Source of the DNA: Paractinoplanes ferrugineus
GTDB lineage: Bacteria; Actinomycetota; Actinomycetes; Mycobacteriales; Micromonosporaceae
Length of the DNA: 64,000 bases
Reading direction: 5' to 3'
Assembly: GCF_016862195.1 (NCBI RefSeq)
Contig: NZ_BOMM01000016.1
Coordinates: 124,001-188,000, forward strand
The notes under the pieces are model-generated. The model saw only the letters and a list, made by a program, of their open reading frames with translations. It was not told where the DNA came from and made no database searches. Shown piece by piece: positions 8,471-17,479 of this stretch; the first letter of the stretch is position 1; each line of letters opens with the position of its first letter. The position numbers were made by a program, and so were the translations under genes.

Positions 8471-9151
8471 CTACATCGACGTCACGCCGCGGACGCGGTG
8501 GCCGGTGGCGACGGACTCGCCCGAGATGGCGGCGGTGCGCGGCGAGAGCAGGAACGTGACCAGGTCGGCGATCTGTGCCGGGCTGGACTCCCCGCCCCGG
8601 GCCGGCTCCACCCCGGCGGCCGGGGTGTCGGTCACGACGCCGGGGCTCACCGTGTTGACGGTGACGCCGGAGCCCGCGACCGCGTCGGCCAGGTTCTTCG
8701 CGGCCAGGATCAGGGCGGCGTTGCGGACCGAGCCGGCCAGGTTGCCGGTCAGGAACGCGTTCTGCCCGCTGATCCCGACGATCCGACCGTAGCCCGCCCC
8801 CGTCATGATCGGCAGGGCCGCGTTGGCCAGGCGCAGGAACGACACCGCTTTGGCGTCGAACGCACTGAGCACCTGCTCCGGATCACTGTGGCGAGCCGGA
8901 TCGAGCGTGCGCGCACTCGGCGCCGCCGCCACCACGAGCCCGTCGAGCCGCCCGTACCGCTCGAGAACCGTCTCGAAGGCCGCCGCCACCGACGCCTGAT
9001 CCTGCGCGTCGACGACGATCCCCTCCGCGACATGGCGCGACCCGACGACCACCGTGGCACCCTCCTGCTCGAGCCGCGCGACCACAGCGCGCCCGATCAG
9101 CCCCGTCCCGCCCACGACCAGGACAACCCGCCCACCCAGTTCAAGATCCAT
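8471..9151 (-). CDS. SDR-fold protein lacking the usual catalytic Tyr-Lys pair
   Basis: A 226-residue Rossmann protein of the short-chain dehydrogenase/reductase family. The nucleotide-binding loop is VVGGTGLIGRAVV near residue 12 and the VNTVSPGVV strand is typical of classical SDRs. The catalytic segment is abnormal: where YxxxK is expected, the sequence reads GSVRNAALILAAKNLA, placing Gly for Tyr and Asn for Lys. The upstream Ser is retained in GISGQNA. The protein is therefore either a non-catalytic dinucleotide-binding protein or uses another mechanism. It is convergent with the zinc-ribbon gene, and its product's substrate is unknown. Length is slightly short for the family (usually 240-260). 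Confidence 0.8.
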   Translation of the reverse strand: MDLELGGRVVLVVGGTGLIGRAVVARLEQEGATVVVGSRHVAEGIVVDAQDQASVAAAFETVLERYGRLDGLVVAAAPSARTLDPARHSDPEQVLSAFDAKAVSFLRLANAALPIMTGAGYGRIVGISGQNAFLTGNLAGSVRNAALILAAKNLADAVAGSGVTVNTVSPGVVTDTPAAGVEPARGGESSPAQIADLVTFLLSPRTAAISGESVATGHRVRGVTSM

Positions 9152-9180
9152 CCCTGGACGCTACTCCCACCCGGGTACGA

Positions 9181-11505
9181 CTAGGCCGTCTGGTTGGTCG
9201 TGGACGCCTCGTGCAGCAGGCGGGCGGCGTCGGACTCCGGGACCGGGCGGGAGAAGTAGAAGCCCTGGGCGCGTACGCAACCGAGCTCGCGCAGCAGATC
9301 CACCTGCGCCCTCGTCTCCACCCCCTCGGCGATCGTGCCAAGCCGCAGGCCGGCCGCCAGGTCGATGATCGCCTTGATCAGCACGCCGGCGGTGGGGTCC
9401 GGGGCGTCCTGGGCGGGCATGAAGGACCGGTCGATCTTGACATGGTCGATCGGCAGGTCGCGGAGGTAGGCCAGCGACGAGTAGCCGGTTCCGAAGTCGT
9501 CGATGGCGACCTTGACGCCGTGCGAGCGCAACATCGCCAGATGGCTGATCGCCTGTTCGGTGACCAGGCCCGAATTGACGAGTACGCCTTCGGTGATCTC
9601 CAGGATCAGGGCCTCGGGCGGCAGTCCCGAGGTGCGCAGCACGTCCAGCACGAGCAGGCCGAAGTCGGGTTCGCGCAGCTGGCGCGGGGAGACGTTGACC
9701 GAGATCACGGTCGCGTGCCGGCGGTGCCAGCCGGCCGCCACGCGGCACGACTCGCGCAGGATCCAGGCGCCGATCGGCACGATCAGGCCGCTGTCCTCGG
9801 CGAGGCCGATGAACCGGTCCGGCGGCACCATCGGCTCACCCGCCGGTTGCCAGCGGATGAGGGCCTCGAAGCCGGCGATCCGCTCGTCGTCGAGACGGAT
9901 CAGCGGCTGGTAGTACACCACGAACTCGCCCCGGGTGAGCGCCCCGCGCAGGCGCTCCACGGTGCGGGCCACGGCCAGCTGCTTCTCCCGGAGCTCGTCG
10001 TCGAACAGCACCATCCGGTCGCGCCCGGCCTCCTTGGCCGAGTGCAGCGCCAGATAGCCGTCCCGCACGATCTCCGCCGCCGGCTGGTCCCCGTCGAGTT
10101 CCCGCAGGCCGATGCTGACCGGGGCGAACAGTTCGTGGCCCTGCACCGGCAACGGCCGGCGCATCGCCTTGAGCACCCGCTCGGTGGTCGCCCACGCCTC
10201 GGTCAGGGAGACGTCCTGGAGGAACACCGCGAACTCGTCGCTGTGCAGGCGCGCCACCAACCCCGTACCGATCAGATCCCGCAGTTGATTCGCCACCGCG
10301 ACCAGAAGGTCGTCGCCGGCGGCGTGCCCGAACCGGTCGTTGACGTTCTTGAAGCCGTCGAGGTCCAGCAGCAGTACGGTGCCCTCGTGACCGCCGGCCA
10401 GCGCGGCGGTGATCCGGTCGTAGAGCAGGGATCGGCCCGGCAGCCCGGTGAGCATGTCGTGCTCGGACCGGAACCGCAGCTCCCGCTGGAGTTCGGCCTC
10501 GTGGTCCAGCGCGGTCTCGAGTTCGGTGGCGCGCTCGACGGAGGTCCGGTTGAGCCGATGCATGCGCTGCACGACCAGGGCCGCGGTCAGGGCGGTCGCG
10601 GTCATCGGCACGAGGACGTCAACGATGTTCAGGTCGTCGCTCAGGCCCTCGTTGAGCAGGAAGGCGCCGGTGAGCACCGGCGTACCCACGACGGTGCCGA
10701 GGTAGAGCCCGGCCATCCCGCGCCGGCCCAGCGGACCGCCGTCCCGCGGCAGCGGCACGACCCGGCCCATCGACGGGTGCAACGCCGCGATGGCGAGCAG
10801 GCCGTTGCAGAGCACCCAGCTGACGATGCTCATCTGGGTCGGGAAGCCGGTCCGGCTGCCGTCGGTGAGATAGGCGGTGTCGGCCACCAGCCGCGCCGCG
10901 CAGGACGCCGAAACCATCCAGTAGGAGACCGAGCGCGAGTCGCTGAGCAGCAGCAGGCGCACCCCGAGCCCGAAAAGCACAAGATCAAGAAGCGGTTCCA
11001 CCAACAGGTACGAGTGGGTCTCCAGCCCGCCGGGGTCGACCAGCAGCGGGTCGACGAACAGCATCCACCAGACCACCGCCGCGCAGGCCGCGATGATCGC
11101 GCTCTCGGTCATGCCGGCCGGCCCGGCCCCCGGCCGCCGATGGTTGGGGACGAGCGCCACACCGGCACACAGAATCGGGTACGTGATGCCGTAGACGATG
11201 TTGATCGCCCACGCGCTGGTGCTGATCGTCGGCAGCACCGCCGACACGATGATGTTGCCGATCAGCGCCAGCCCGAGCGCCGCGAGAATCAGCCACCAGG
11301 CGCGCGGGGCCACCGGCCGGTGCAGCCGTACCCCCGCCGCGATCGCCGCCATCGCCAGGACGGCACTGCCGAACATGAGGGCGGCGAGCCCGCCCAGCGA
11401 GGACACCATGAGCCCGACCGGAACAAGCACCACCACGACGGCAACGCACACCCACATGAGAAAAGCCGCCCGGTCGACCGGGGGCTTCCTCGACTCAAGG
11501 CCCAC
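9181..11505 (-). CDS. Membrane-bound GGDEF-EAL protein with degenerate GGDEF site
   Basis: About 774 residues. The first 300 residues contain seven to eight hydrophobic helices resembling a MASE-type sensor. A GGDEF domain follows (SEHDMLTGLPGRSLLYDRI near 370, LLLDLDGFKNVNDRFGHAAG), but the signature reads LHSDEF instead of GGDEF near residue 424, so cyclase activity is doubtful. The EAL domain is intact: GFEALIRW near 543, VNVSPRQL, EITEGVL, DDFGTGYSSL, EGVETRAQ. The likely role is c-di-GMP hydrolysis at the membrane with the GGDEF domain acting as GTP sensor. The start is uncertain: a GTG just before the first helix was chosen. An ATG at 11457 is possible, and the longer frame reaching 11676 is translated repeat DNA. 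Confidence 0.85.
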   Translation of the reverse strand: MGLESRKPPVDRAAFLMWVCVAVVVVLVPVGLMVSSLGGLAALMFGSAVLAMAAIAAGVRLHRPVAPRAWWLILAALGLALIGNIIVSAVLPTISTSAWAINIVYGITYPILCAGVALVPNHRRPGAGPAGMTESAIIAACAAVVWWMLFVDPLLVDPGGLETHSYLLVEPLLDLVLFGLGVRLLLLSDSRSVSYWMVSASCAARLVADTAYLTDGSRTGFPTQMSIVSWVLCNGLLAIAALHPSMGRVVPLPRDGGPLGRRGMAGLYLGTVVGTPVLTGAFLLNEGLSDDLNIVDVLVPMTATALTAALVVQRMHRLNRTSVERATELETALDHEAELQRELRFRSEHDMLTGLPGRSLLYDRITAALAGGHEGTVLLLDLDGFKNVNDRFGHAAGDDLLVAVANQLRDLIGTGLVARLHSDEFAVFLQDVSLTEAWATTERVLKAMRRPLPVQGHELFAPVSIGLRELDGDQPAAEIVRDGYLALHSAKEAGRDRMVLFDDELREKQLAVARTVERLRGALTRGEFVVYYQPLIRLDDERIAGFEALIRWQPAGEPMVPPDRFIGLAEDSGLIVPIGAWILRESCRVAAGWHRRHATVISVNVSPRQLREPDFGLLVLDVLRTSGLPPEALILEITEGVLVNSGLVTEQAISHLAMLRSHGVKVAIDDFGTGYSSLAYLRDLPIDHVKIDRSFMPAQDAPDPTAGVLIKAIIDLAAGLRLGTIAEGVETRAQVDLLRELGCVRAQGFYFSRPVPESDAARLLHEASTTNQTA

Positions 11506-11620
11506 CCGATAACGGTGCCATGCCGGATCCCCGCACCAGGCGACTTTCGCCGGGCTGGTCGGGCCCGCTCCCCCACCCCGCGTACGCCGGTGGTCCGCTG
11601 ACCCGGTTCGGCCGGCCGGC

Positions 11621-11670
11621 GCCCTGTCCTGCCCCGTCCTGCCCTGCCCTGCCCTGCCCTGTCCTGTCCT
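11621..11670. repeat. 5-bp tandem repeat, ten units
   Basis: Ten head-to-tail copies of a GYCCT-type pentamer (GCCCT or GTCCT, one GCCCC). On the minus strand this reads as AGGRC units in the leader of the GGDEF-EAL gene, about 115 nt before the chosen start. Slipped-strand length variation is possible. Confidence 0.75.
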
Positions 11671-11798
11671 GGACACGTTGCGCCGGCGCGGCCTACGACG
11701 TGCTGGACCAGTTGGAGTTGAGCAACGACGTCCCCCTCGGCGAGTCCTTGACGGCCTGGCTCCGAGCGCGCCCCCTCCGCCCGCACAACTTCCCTGGC

Positions 11799-11850
11799 AA
11801 AGGGGCCTCCCCAGCTGTCCGAGGCCCCTTCTTCACGGAAAAGGGCTCAC
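11799..11850. repeat. Dispersed palindromic element, copy 2
   Basis: AAAGGGGCCTC, an 11-nt loop ending in GCTGTCC, then GAGGCCCCTT form a near-perfect stem. CTTCACGGAAAAGGG follows at once. The same stem, loop sequence (GCTGTC) and CTTCAC flank occur in the copy at 4,587, so the two are related by descent rather than chance. Confidence 0.6.
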
Positions 11851-11970
11851 GGAGCGGGCTACGAGCACCGGCGCCGCCGAGGACCTGCCGCGGGCCGCCG
11901 GGGGGGGGATGGGGTTCGGCCATCTGTCGGGAAGCGTTGGGGCGGCGCGCCGCGGCCGGCCGCGGCGGGG

Positions 11971-12033
11971 CGGAACGGGCGGAACGGGCGGAACGGGCGG
12001 AACGGGCGGAACGGGCGGGACGGGCGGGACGGG
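11971..12033. repeat. 9-bp minisatellite, seven units
   Basis: Five copies of CGGAACGGG are followed by two of CGGGACGGG and a partial unit. It lies about 50 nt beyond the stop of the kinase-GGDEF gene. The multiple-of-three period would keep any overlapping frame open, but no gene here is convincing. Confidence 0.85.
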
Positions 12034-12079
12034 ACGGGCCCGAGGAGGGGCTGAGGAGGGGTGGCCGGCACGGGGTCGG

Positions 12080-15000
12080 CTAGGCGACGCAGACGCGGTT
12101 GCGGCCGGTGTGTTTGGCCTGGTAGAGGGCGCTGTCGGCGCGGGCCAGCAGCTGGCGCAGGTCGGTGTCGGTGTCGTGCAGGTGGGCGAGGCCGACGCTG
12201 ATGGTCACGGGCAGGTCGCCGGCTTCGGTGGGGATCGGGGGGCCGGAGACGGCCTGGTGGAGGCGGTCGGCCAGATCGAGGGCGAGGGCCGAGGGGGTGA
12301 CCACGGCGAACTCCTCGCCACCGTAGCGGCCCACCACGTCGCCGTCGGCCAGGGCGTCGCGCAGGCGGCCGGCGACGGTGCGGATCACCTCGTCGCCGAC
12401 GGGGTGGCCGTACGTGTCGTTGATGCGTTTGAAGTGGTCTATGTCGACCATGATGGCGGCGATCGGCTCGTGCCGGGGGCGGGCGGCCAGCAGCAGGCGG
12501 TCGGCCTCGGCGAAGAAGTGGTTGCGGTTGAACAGGCCGGTCAGGCCGTCGGTGGTGGCCATCTTGCGGACCTGGCTGAACAGGCGGGCGTTCTCGTAGG
12601 CGGTCATGCCCTGGTCGGCGATCGCGGCGGCCATCTGGACCTGGGCCTCGGTCATCACGCCCTCGTCGCTGGCGCCGACCAGCAGGATGCCGTACGGGGC
12701 GCCGCGCTGGTCGGCGCGGTGTGCCCACCAGCAGCGGGTGGCACCGAGGATGCCGTCGAACGGGGGGCGGTCGCCCGGGAAGACGCTGCGTACGCGGGGG
12801 CCGGCCAGGCCGCGCAGGTCGGCCGGCAGGGTGCGCAGCCGGGTGCCGAGGGGGGCGGCCGGGCCGTGCGTGGCGGCGACCAGCAGGTGGTCCTGGTCGA
12901 AGGTGAGCAGGGCGGCCCGGTCGCCGCCGAGGGTGCGGGCCAGGCTGGCCAGCAGGCGGTGCATCACGTCGTCGGGGTCGAGGGAGGAGTTCTGGTCGGC
13001 CATCGCGGCCCGCAGCGTCTCGGCGACGTCGCGCTGGCGGCGGGCGGTCTGGACGGCGACCTCCAGCTGGGCGGCGCGGGCGGTTTCCAGGGAGACGGCG
13101 ATGTGGTTGGTGATGGCTTTGAGGATGTCGACGTCGTCGCCGGTGAACACGCCCTTGGCGACCCGGCTGTCGAGGTAGACGACCCCTCGGAGGCGGCCGT
13201 TGAGGTGCAGCGGGGCGATCAGGATGCTACGCAGGCCGTGCACCTCGACGCTGTGCGAGCCGAGCGCCACGCCCTCCTCGCTGCCGGTCATCACCAGGGC
13301 CTCGCCGGACCGGCGGACCCGTTCGACGAGGGTGGAGCTGTAACCGGTCAGCTCGACGATGTCGTTGCCGCGGGCGTCCCGGCCGACCAGCGGGGTCAGT
13401 TTGTCGAGCTCCCGGTCGAACAGGAAGAGGTAGGCGCGTTCGGCACCGAGGATGCGCAACGTCTCGTCGAGCGCGACCCGGGCCAGCCCACGGGGGTGCA
13501 GCACGGTCGCCGAGGCGAGGCTCACCTGCTGCAGCGCCTCGAGGCGGCGCTGGAAACGGTCGGCGTCCAGCGGCGGGGCGGCCGGGGGCGGCGGCGGCTC
13601 GTCGGTGCTGAGCGGCGAGCTGTGCTGGGTCGACGTGTGCTGGGAGATGCGGAACTCGTCGGTGATCCAATGGATGCGCTGCGGCCACTGCTGCTCGACG
13701 GCGATCATCTGGGCGAGCTTGGCCTGCTGGGTGGCCGGGCCGGGCTGGTCGAGGGTCTCGAAGGCGCGGGCGCGCACCCGGGCGGCCTCGTAGGCGACCA
13801 GCGGCGCTTCGAGCGGGACCAGGGCGGCGTCGATCCCGGAGAGGATGCGGACGGCCTCGGCGGGACGGGCGCGCAGCAGTTGCAGGTCGGCGCGGGCGAC
13901 CAGGTGGAAGGCCCGCAGCGGCTTGGTGTCGGCCATCCTGCCGAGGGCGTCGACGACCCGCTCGGCGGCGACGATGTTGCCGCCTTCGCGGCACTGGGCG
14001 AGCCGGCCGAGGGCCTCGTAGACGTAGTAGACGCGCTGTTCGGGGACCATGGCCGCGGGTTTCAGGCCGAGTGTCGCGAACTCGGTGGTGAGCTGTTCGA
14101 ACGGCTCGCCGAGCTCGCCCCGTTCGACCAGGGCGACCATCCGGGCCCCGTACAGATTGATCAGTTGCATCGGGTTGTCGGGGTTGGCCCGCAGGAACCG
14201 GCGCAGCGCCTCGATCTTCTCCTCGGCCTCGTCCCGGCGGCCGCGCTGGGCGGCGATGACCGCGCCGACCGCGCTGATCGCCGCGCCCTCGGCCTCGGCG
14301 CCGGGGCCGAGGTGGGCCCGGCCCCGCTTGTACCAGACCTCGGCCTCGGCGGTGCAGCCGCGTTTGAAGTACTTCATGGCCACGGTGGAGACGCCGGTCA
14401 GGTAGTCGCCGAGCTCGAACCAGCGTTCGTGCTCGATCAGCGCGCGGTTCCAGATGTTGGCCTCGTCGTCACGGCCGGCGAGGTGGCTGCCCGCTCCCCG
14501 TTTCCAGGCGACGTAGGCGACCAGTTGCGGGTCGCCGAGGTCGGCGGCGACCGCGGTGGCCCGGTCGAAGAGGAAGGCCGCCAGCCGGGGCCGCCGGGCG
14601 ACGTCGGCGATGACGCCCAGACCGGCCATGTGCTGCGCGTACTCCCGGCCGGGGCCGAGCCGGTTGATCGGGTAGAGGGCGCGCAGGCTCAGGGTGGCGC
14701 GCATGGCGCGGCGCATCCGCATGGACAGCGCGAGGGTGGCGATGTCGAAGAGGACGGCCTGCTGGCGGTAGCGGTCGCGGTCGCGGCCGCGCGCGGTGCC
14801 GAAGCCCAGCTTGGTGCGGCCGACGAGCAGGCCGAGCAGCACCGACCAGAGGGTGGTCAGGATGAGGCCGGCCTTGCCGCGCGGCAGCGGCGCGCCCAGC
14901 TCGGCGAGGCCGCGGCGGACCGCGTCGAAGGCCCGGTCGGGGTTCCAGGAGCTGTTGTGGACCATGGCGATCTGGGCCCGGATCTCGGCGCGGCGCAGTT

Positions 15001-17338
15001 TGTCGGACTCGCCGCGCAGCGCGTCGTCGAGGTGCCGCAACGCCTCCACGAAGCGGCCGGAACGGGCGCACGCGACGCCGAGCGCGAGCTGGAAGGAGGC
15101 CTGCGGGGTGACCCCGGCGCCGGCCGCGGCGGCCGCGGCCACCTCCAGGAACTCGCGGGCCTGGGCCGGGGCGTGCTCGCTGAGGGCGAGCCGGCCGGCG
15201 GCGTAGCCGGAGAGGTAGACGCGTTTGGGGTGGCGGTCCTTCTCGCCGAGGGCGTAGTGCCGGGCGATCGCGTAGACGTACCGCGGGTCGTCGGGGGCGG
15301 CCGCCTCGAGGACCTCGGCGATGCGCTGGTGCAGCTGCCGCATGACGTCGGCGTCGAGGCCGACCAGCAGCGCCTCGCGGATGCGGTCGTGCAGGAAGCG
15401 GTAGCCGTTGCTGCCGGTGGCGGTGACCAGCCGGCGGGACTCGGCCTCGGCGAGCATCGAGCGGGCCCAGCGCGGGTCGATGTCGCAGACGGCGGCGACC
15501 AGGTCGGTCGGGAACGAGCGGCCCCCGGCGGCGGCCGCGACCAGCAGGCGGCGGCTGTCCGCGCCGAGGCCGTCGATGCGCTTGAGCACCAGGTCGATGG
15601 CGTCGCCGGTGACCTCCAGGCGGTCGAGGCCGGCCTGGTCGAGCTGCCAGCCGCCCCACGACGGGGTGAGCAGGCCGGCGTCGAAGACGGCACGCACGTA
15701 CTCGCCGACGGTGAACGGGTTGCCGCCGGCCCGCACGGCCAGTTCCTCGATGTGCTCGCCGGGCAGCTGGGCGGCCCCGAGCAGTTCGGCGACCAGCTCC
15801 ATCGTGGCTTGCCGGTCGAGCGGGCGCAGCTGGACGCGGGTGTCGAGGGTGGCGTCCATGTCGGAGCCGAAGCGGTCGAGCGCGGCCACGTTGTCGCCGT
15901 CGTCCCGGCTGGTCGCGATGACCAGCAGGGGGGTGCCGGTGAGCCGGCTGGTGACGCGCTGCAGCACCCGCCGGGTGGAGTCGTCGAGCCACTGGATGTC
16001 GTCGATGTGCAGGACGGTGCCCTGGAACTCGTCGGCGAGTCCGATCAGGAAGGACGCCACCGCGGTGACGAACTGCTCGTGGCGGTTGAGCTCGCCGATG
16101 TCGGGGGCCGGCACGAGATCGGCGAGCAGCGGGGACAGGGTGCGCAGCAGCGGGCCACCGCGGCCGGCGGCGCGCCGCAACCGCTCGGCGGCCCGCTCCC
16201 GCTCGGCCGGGGGCAGCTTGCCGACCGTCCGCAGGAATCGCTCGACCGCACCGCGCAGCGGGGCCAGCGGCACCGGATCGTCGGGGACGCACTTGCCGTA
16301 GAGGGTGAGATCGCCGTCGGAGTCGACCGCGTCGGTCAGCTCGCGCACGAGCCGGGTCTTGCCCGCCCCGGCCGGCCCCTCGACGATCACCGCCCCGCCG
16401 TTGCCGTCGCGGGCCCGCAGCCATCGGTGGGCGAGCGTGATCACCTCCTCGTCGCGCCCGATCAGCCGTTGCGTGCCCATCGGCTGTACGCCGCGCTGGT
16501 CGGTGGCCACGATCAGGGTGGCGGCCGGGTCGTCGGCGAGCCGGTCGAGGTCGCCGAGCAGGCTCTCGCCGCTCTGGTAGCGGTCGTCGGGGTCCTTGGC
16601 CATCAGCGTGGCGACGATCCCGGCGATGGTCGGCGAGAGCCGCGGGCTGAGCTCCCGCACGTCGGGGATCGGTGCGGTGGCGTGCAGCCGGATCAGCTCG
16701 CCGGCGTCCTTGGCGCGGTAGGGCAACCGGCCGGTGAGGCACTCGTAGAGCAGGACACCCAGGGCGTAGAGGTCGGAGCGGCCGTCGACCGGGCGTTTGA
16801 GCATGCCGGTCTGCTCGGGCGCGCAGTAGAGCAGCGTGCCGGCGACGCGCTCGTCGTGCACTCCCCCGCGCGCGGCCAGCCCGAAGTCGATGAGGCGGCC
16901 GGTGCCGGCCGGTTCGACGATCACGTTGTCCGGTTTGACGTCGCGGTGCACCAGGCCGGCGCGGTGGGCGGCGGCGAGCGGCCCGGCCACGTCCATGGCG
17001 AGGCGGACCGCGGACGTCTCGTCGAGCGGGCCGCGGCGCAGCAGCTCGGACAGCGGGAAGCCGTCGATGTACTCGAGGATCAGGTAGGGCCCGGCGGTGC
17101 TCAGGCCGACCTCGAAGATGCGCGGCAGCAGCGGGTGCCCGACGTGGCCGAGCAGGGCGGCCTCGCGGCGGACCGCCGGGTAGGCCTTGACCGCGTCCGG
17201 GGCGGTCAGGACCTTCAGGGTGTAGTCGCCCCCGTGCCGGCGGACGCGGTAGACCACCGTTTCCGCCCCGCGACCCAGCTCCGAGATCACCTCCAGGTCG
17301 GAGAGTGACCCCGGCGCGGTGCCGAAGATCGCGGTCAA
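12080..17338 (-). CDS. Giant Ser/Thr kinase - AAA ATPase - GAF - GAF - diguanylate cyclase fusion
   Basis: 1752 residues. Residues 15-270 are a Hanks-type kinase: Lys42 in YTLKVL, HRDVKPDN with Asp133, and DFG at 151-153. Near residue 320 starts a PknK/MalT-like ATPase with Walker A GPAGAGKTRLV and Walker B LHIDDIQWLD. Helical TPR-like repeats fill about 630-1200. Two GAF-type domains occupy about 1240-1400 and 1410-1560. The C-terminus is a GGDEF domain whose motif, YGGEEF near residue 1672, is an active-type GGEEF. The start is TTG, preceded by GGAAGGG. This links phosphorylation-type input and ligand sensing to c-di-GMP synthesis in one soluble chain. No transmembrane segment was seen. Kinase-ATPase-GAF fusions are known upstream of histidine kinases; here the output is a cyclase. 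Confidence 0.93.
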   Translation of the reverse strand: MTAIFGTAPGSLSDLEVISELGRGAETVVYRVRRHGGDYTLKVLTAPDAVKAYPAVRREAALLGHVGHPLLPRIFEVGLSTAGPYLILEYIDGFPLSELLRRGPLDETSAVRLAMDVAGPLAAAHRAGLVHRDVKPDNVIVEPAGTGRLIDFGLAARGGVHDERVAGTLLYCAPEQTGMLKRPVDGRSDLYALGVLLYECLTGRLPYRAKDAGELIRLHATAPIPDVRELSPRLSPTIAGIVATLMAKDPDDRYQSGESLLGDLDRLADDPAATLIVATDQRGVQPMGTQRLIGRDEEVITLAHRWLRARDGNGGAVIVEGPAGAGKTRLVRELTDAVDSDGDLTLYGKCVPDDPVPLAPLRGAVERFLRTVGKLPPAERERAAERLRRAAGRGGPLLRTLSPLLADLVPAPDIGELNRHEQFVTAVASFLIGLADEFQGTVLHIDDIQWLDDSTRRVLQRVTSRLTGTPLLVIATSRDDGDNVAALDRFGSDMDATLDTRVQLRPLDRQATMELVAELLGAAQLPGEHIEELAVRAGGNPFTVGEYVRAVFDAGLLTPSWGGWQLDQAGLDRLEVTGDAIDLVLKRIDGLGADSRRLLVAAAAGGRSFPTDLVAAVCDIDPRWARSMLAEAESRRLVTATGSNGYRFLHDRIREALLVGLDADVMRQLHQRIAEVLEAAAPDDPRYVYAIARHYALGEKDRHPKRVYLSGYAAGRLALSEHAPAQAREFLEVAAAAAAGAGVTPQASFQLALGVACARSGRFVEALRHLDDALRGESDKLRRAEIRAQIAMVHNSSWNPDRAFDAVRRGLAELGAPLPRGKAGLILTTLWSVLLGLLVGRTKLGFGTARGRDRDRYRQQAVLFDIATLALSMRMRRAMRATLSLRALYPINRLGPGREYAQHMAGLGVIADVARRPRLAAFLFDRATAVAADLGDPQLVAYVAWKRGAGSHLAGRDDEANIWNRALIEHERWFELGDYLTGVSTVAMKYFKRGCTAEAEVWYKRGRAHLGPGAEAEGAAISAVGAVIAAQRGRRDEAEEKIEALRRFLRANPDNPMQLINLYGARMVALVERGELGEPFEQLTTEFATLGLKPAAMVPEQRVYYVYEALGRLAQCREGGNIVAAERVVDALGRMADTKPLRAFHLVARADLQLLRARPAEAVRILSGIDAALVPLEAPLVAYEAARVRARAFETLDQPGPATQQAKLAQMIAVEQQWPQRIHWITDEFRISQHTSTQHSSPLSTDEPPPPPAAPPLDADRFQRRLEALQQVSLASATVLHPRGLARVALDETLRILGAERAYLFLFDRELDKLTPLVGRDARGNDIVELTGYSSTLVERVRRSGEALVMTGSEEGVALGSHSVEVHGLRSILIAPLHLNGRLRGVVYLDSRVAKGVFTGDDVDILKAITNHIAVSLETARAAQLEVAVQTARRQRDVAETLRAAMADQNSSLDPDDVMHRLLASLARTLGGDRAALLTFDQDHLLVAATHGPAAPLGTRLRTLPADLRGLAGPRVRSVFPGDRPPFDGILGATRCWWAHRADQRGAPYGILLVGASDEGVMTEAQVQMAAAIADQGMTAYENARLFSQVRKMATTDGLTGLFNRNHFFAEADRLLLAARPRHEPIAAIMVDIDHFKRINDTYGHPVGDEVIRTVAGRLRDALADGDVVGRYGGEEFAVVTPSALALDLADRLHQAVSGPPIPTEAGDLPVTISVGLAHLHDTDTDLRQLLARADSALYQAKHTGRNRVCVA

Positions 17339-17479
17339 CGTGCCCTTCCCGGTAGACGGCTAATCGGAAGCTACGCCGTTGCCTTCGGGTGATGCCAGGG
17401 ATGATGCGGGATGGGGGACGATCGATTCGAGTTTCGCCAGGCTCCGGCCGGAACTTGGCACGCCGGTACAGTGCGGATC

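Larger units (their letters stand above)
11506..12079. other. Repeat-rich intergenic region
   Basis: No credible gene was found. The stretch contains a 5-bp minisatellite, a palindromic element and a 9-bp minisatellite, annotated separately. A short plus-strand segment around 11,696-11,780 reads as protein-like (AYDVLDQLELSNDVPLGESL) but has no start, no extension and is ended by the palindromic element, so it may be a relic. The region separates the 3' end of the kinase-GGDEF gene from the 5' end of the GGDEF-EAL gene; both genes run leftwards. Confidence 0.5.

Noticed and set aside
9181..11676. A longer GGDEF-EAL protein starting at 11676
   Set aside because: The extra 57 residues are a translation of the pentamer repeat (Gly, Gln, Arg, Thr) and other non-conserved sequence.
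11971..12033. The 9-bp array as a CRISPR-like structure
   Set aside because: Units are contiguous with no spacers and far too short for CRISPR repeats.
11678..17308. An 1876-codon open frame on the plus strand
   Set aside because: It is antisense to the kinase-GGDEF gene, is made of Gly/Ala/Val/Asp-rich low-information sequence and matches no family. Long antisense frames are expected in DNA this GC-rich.
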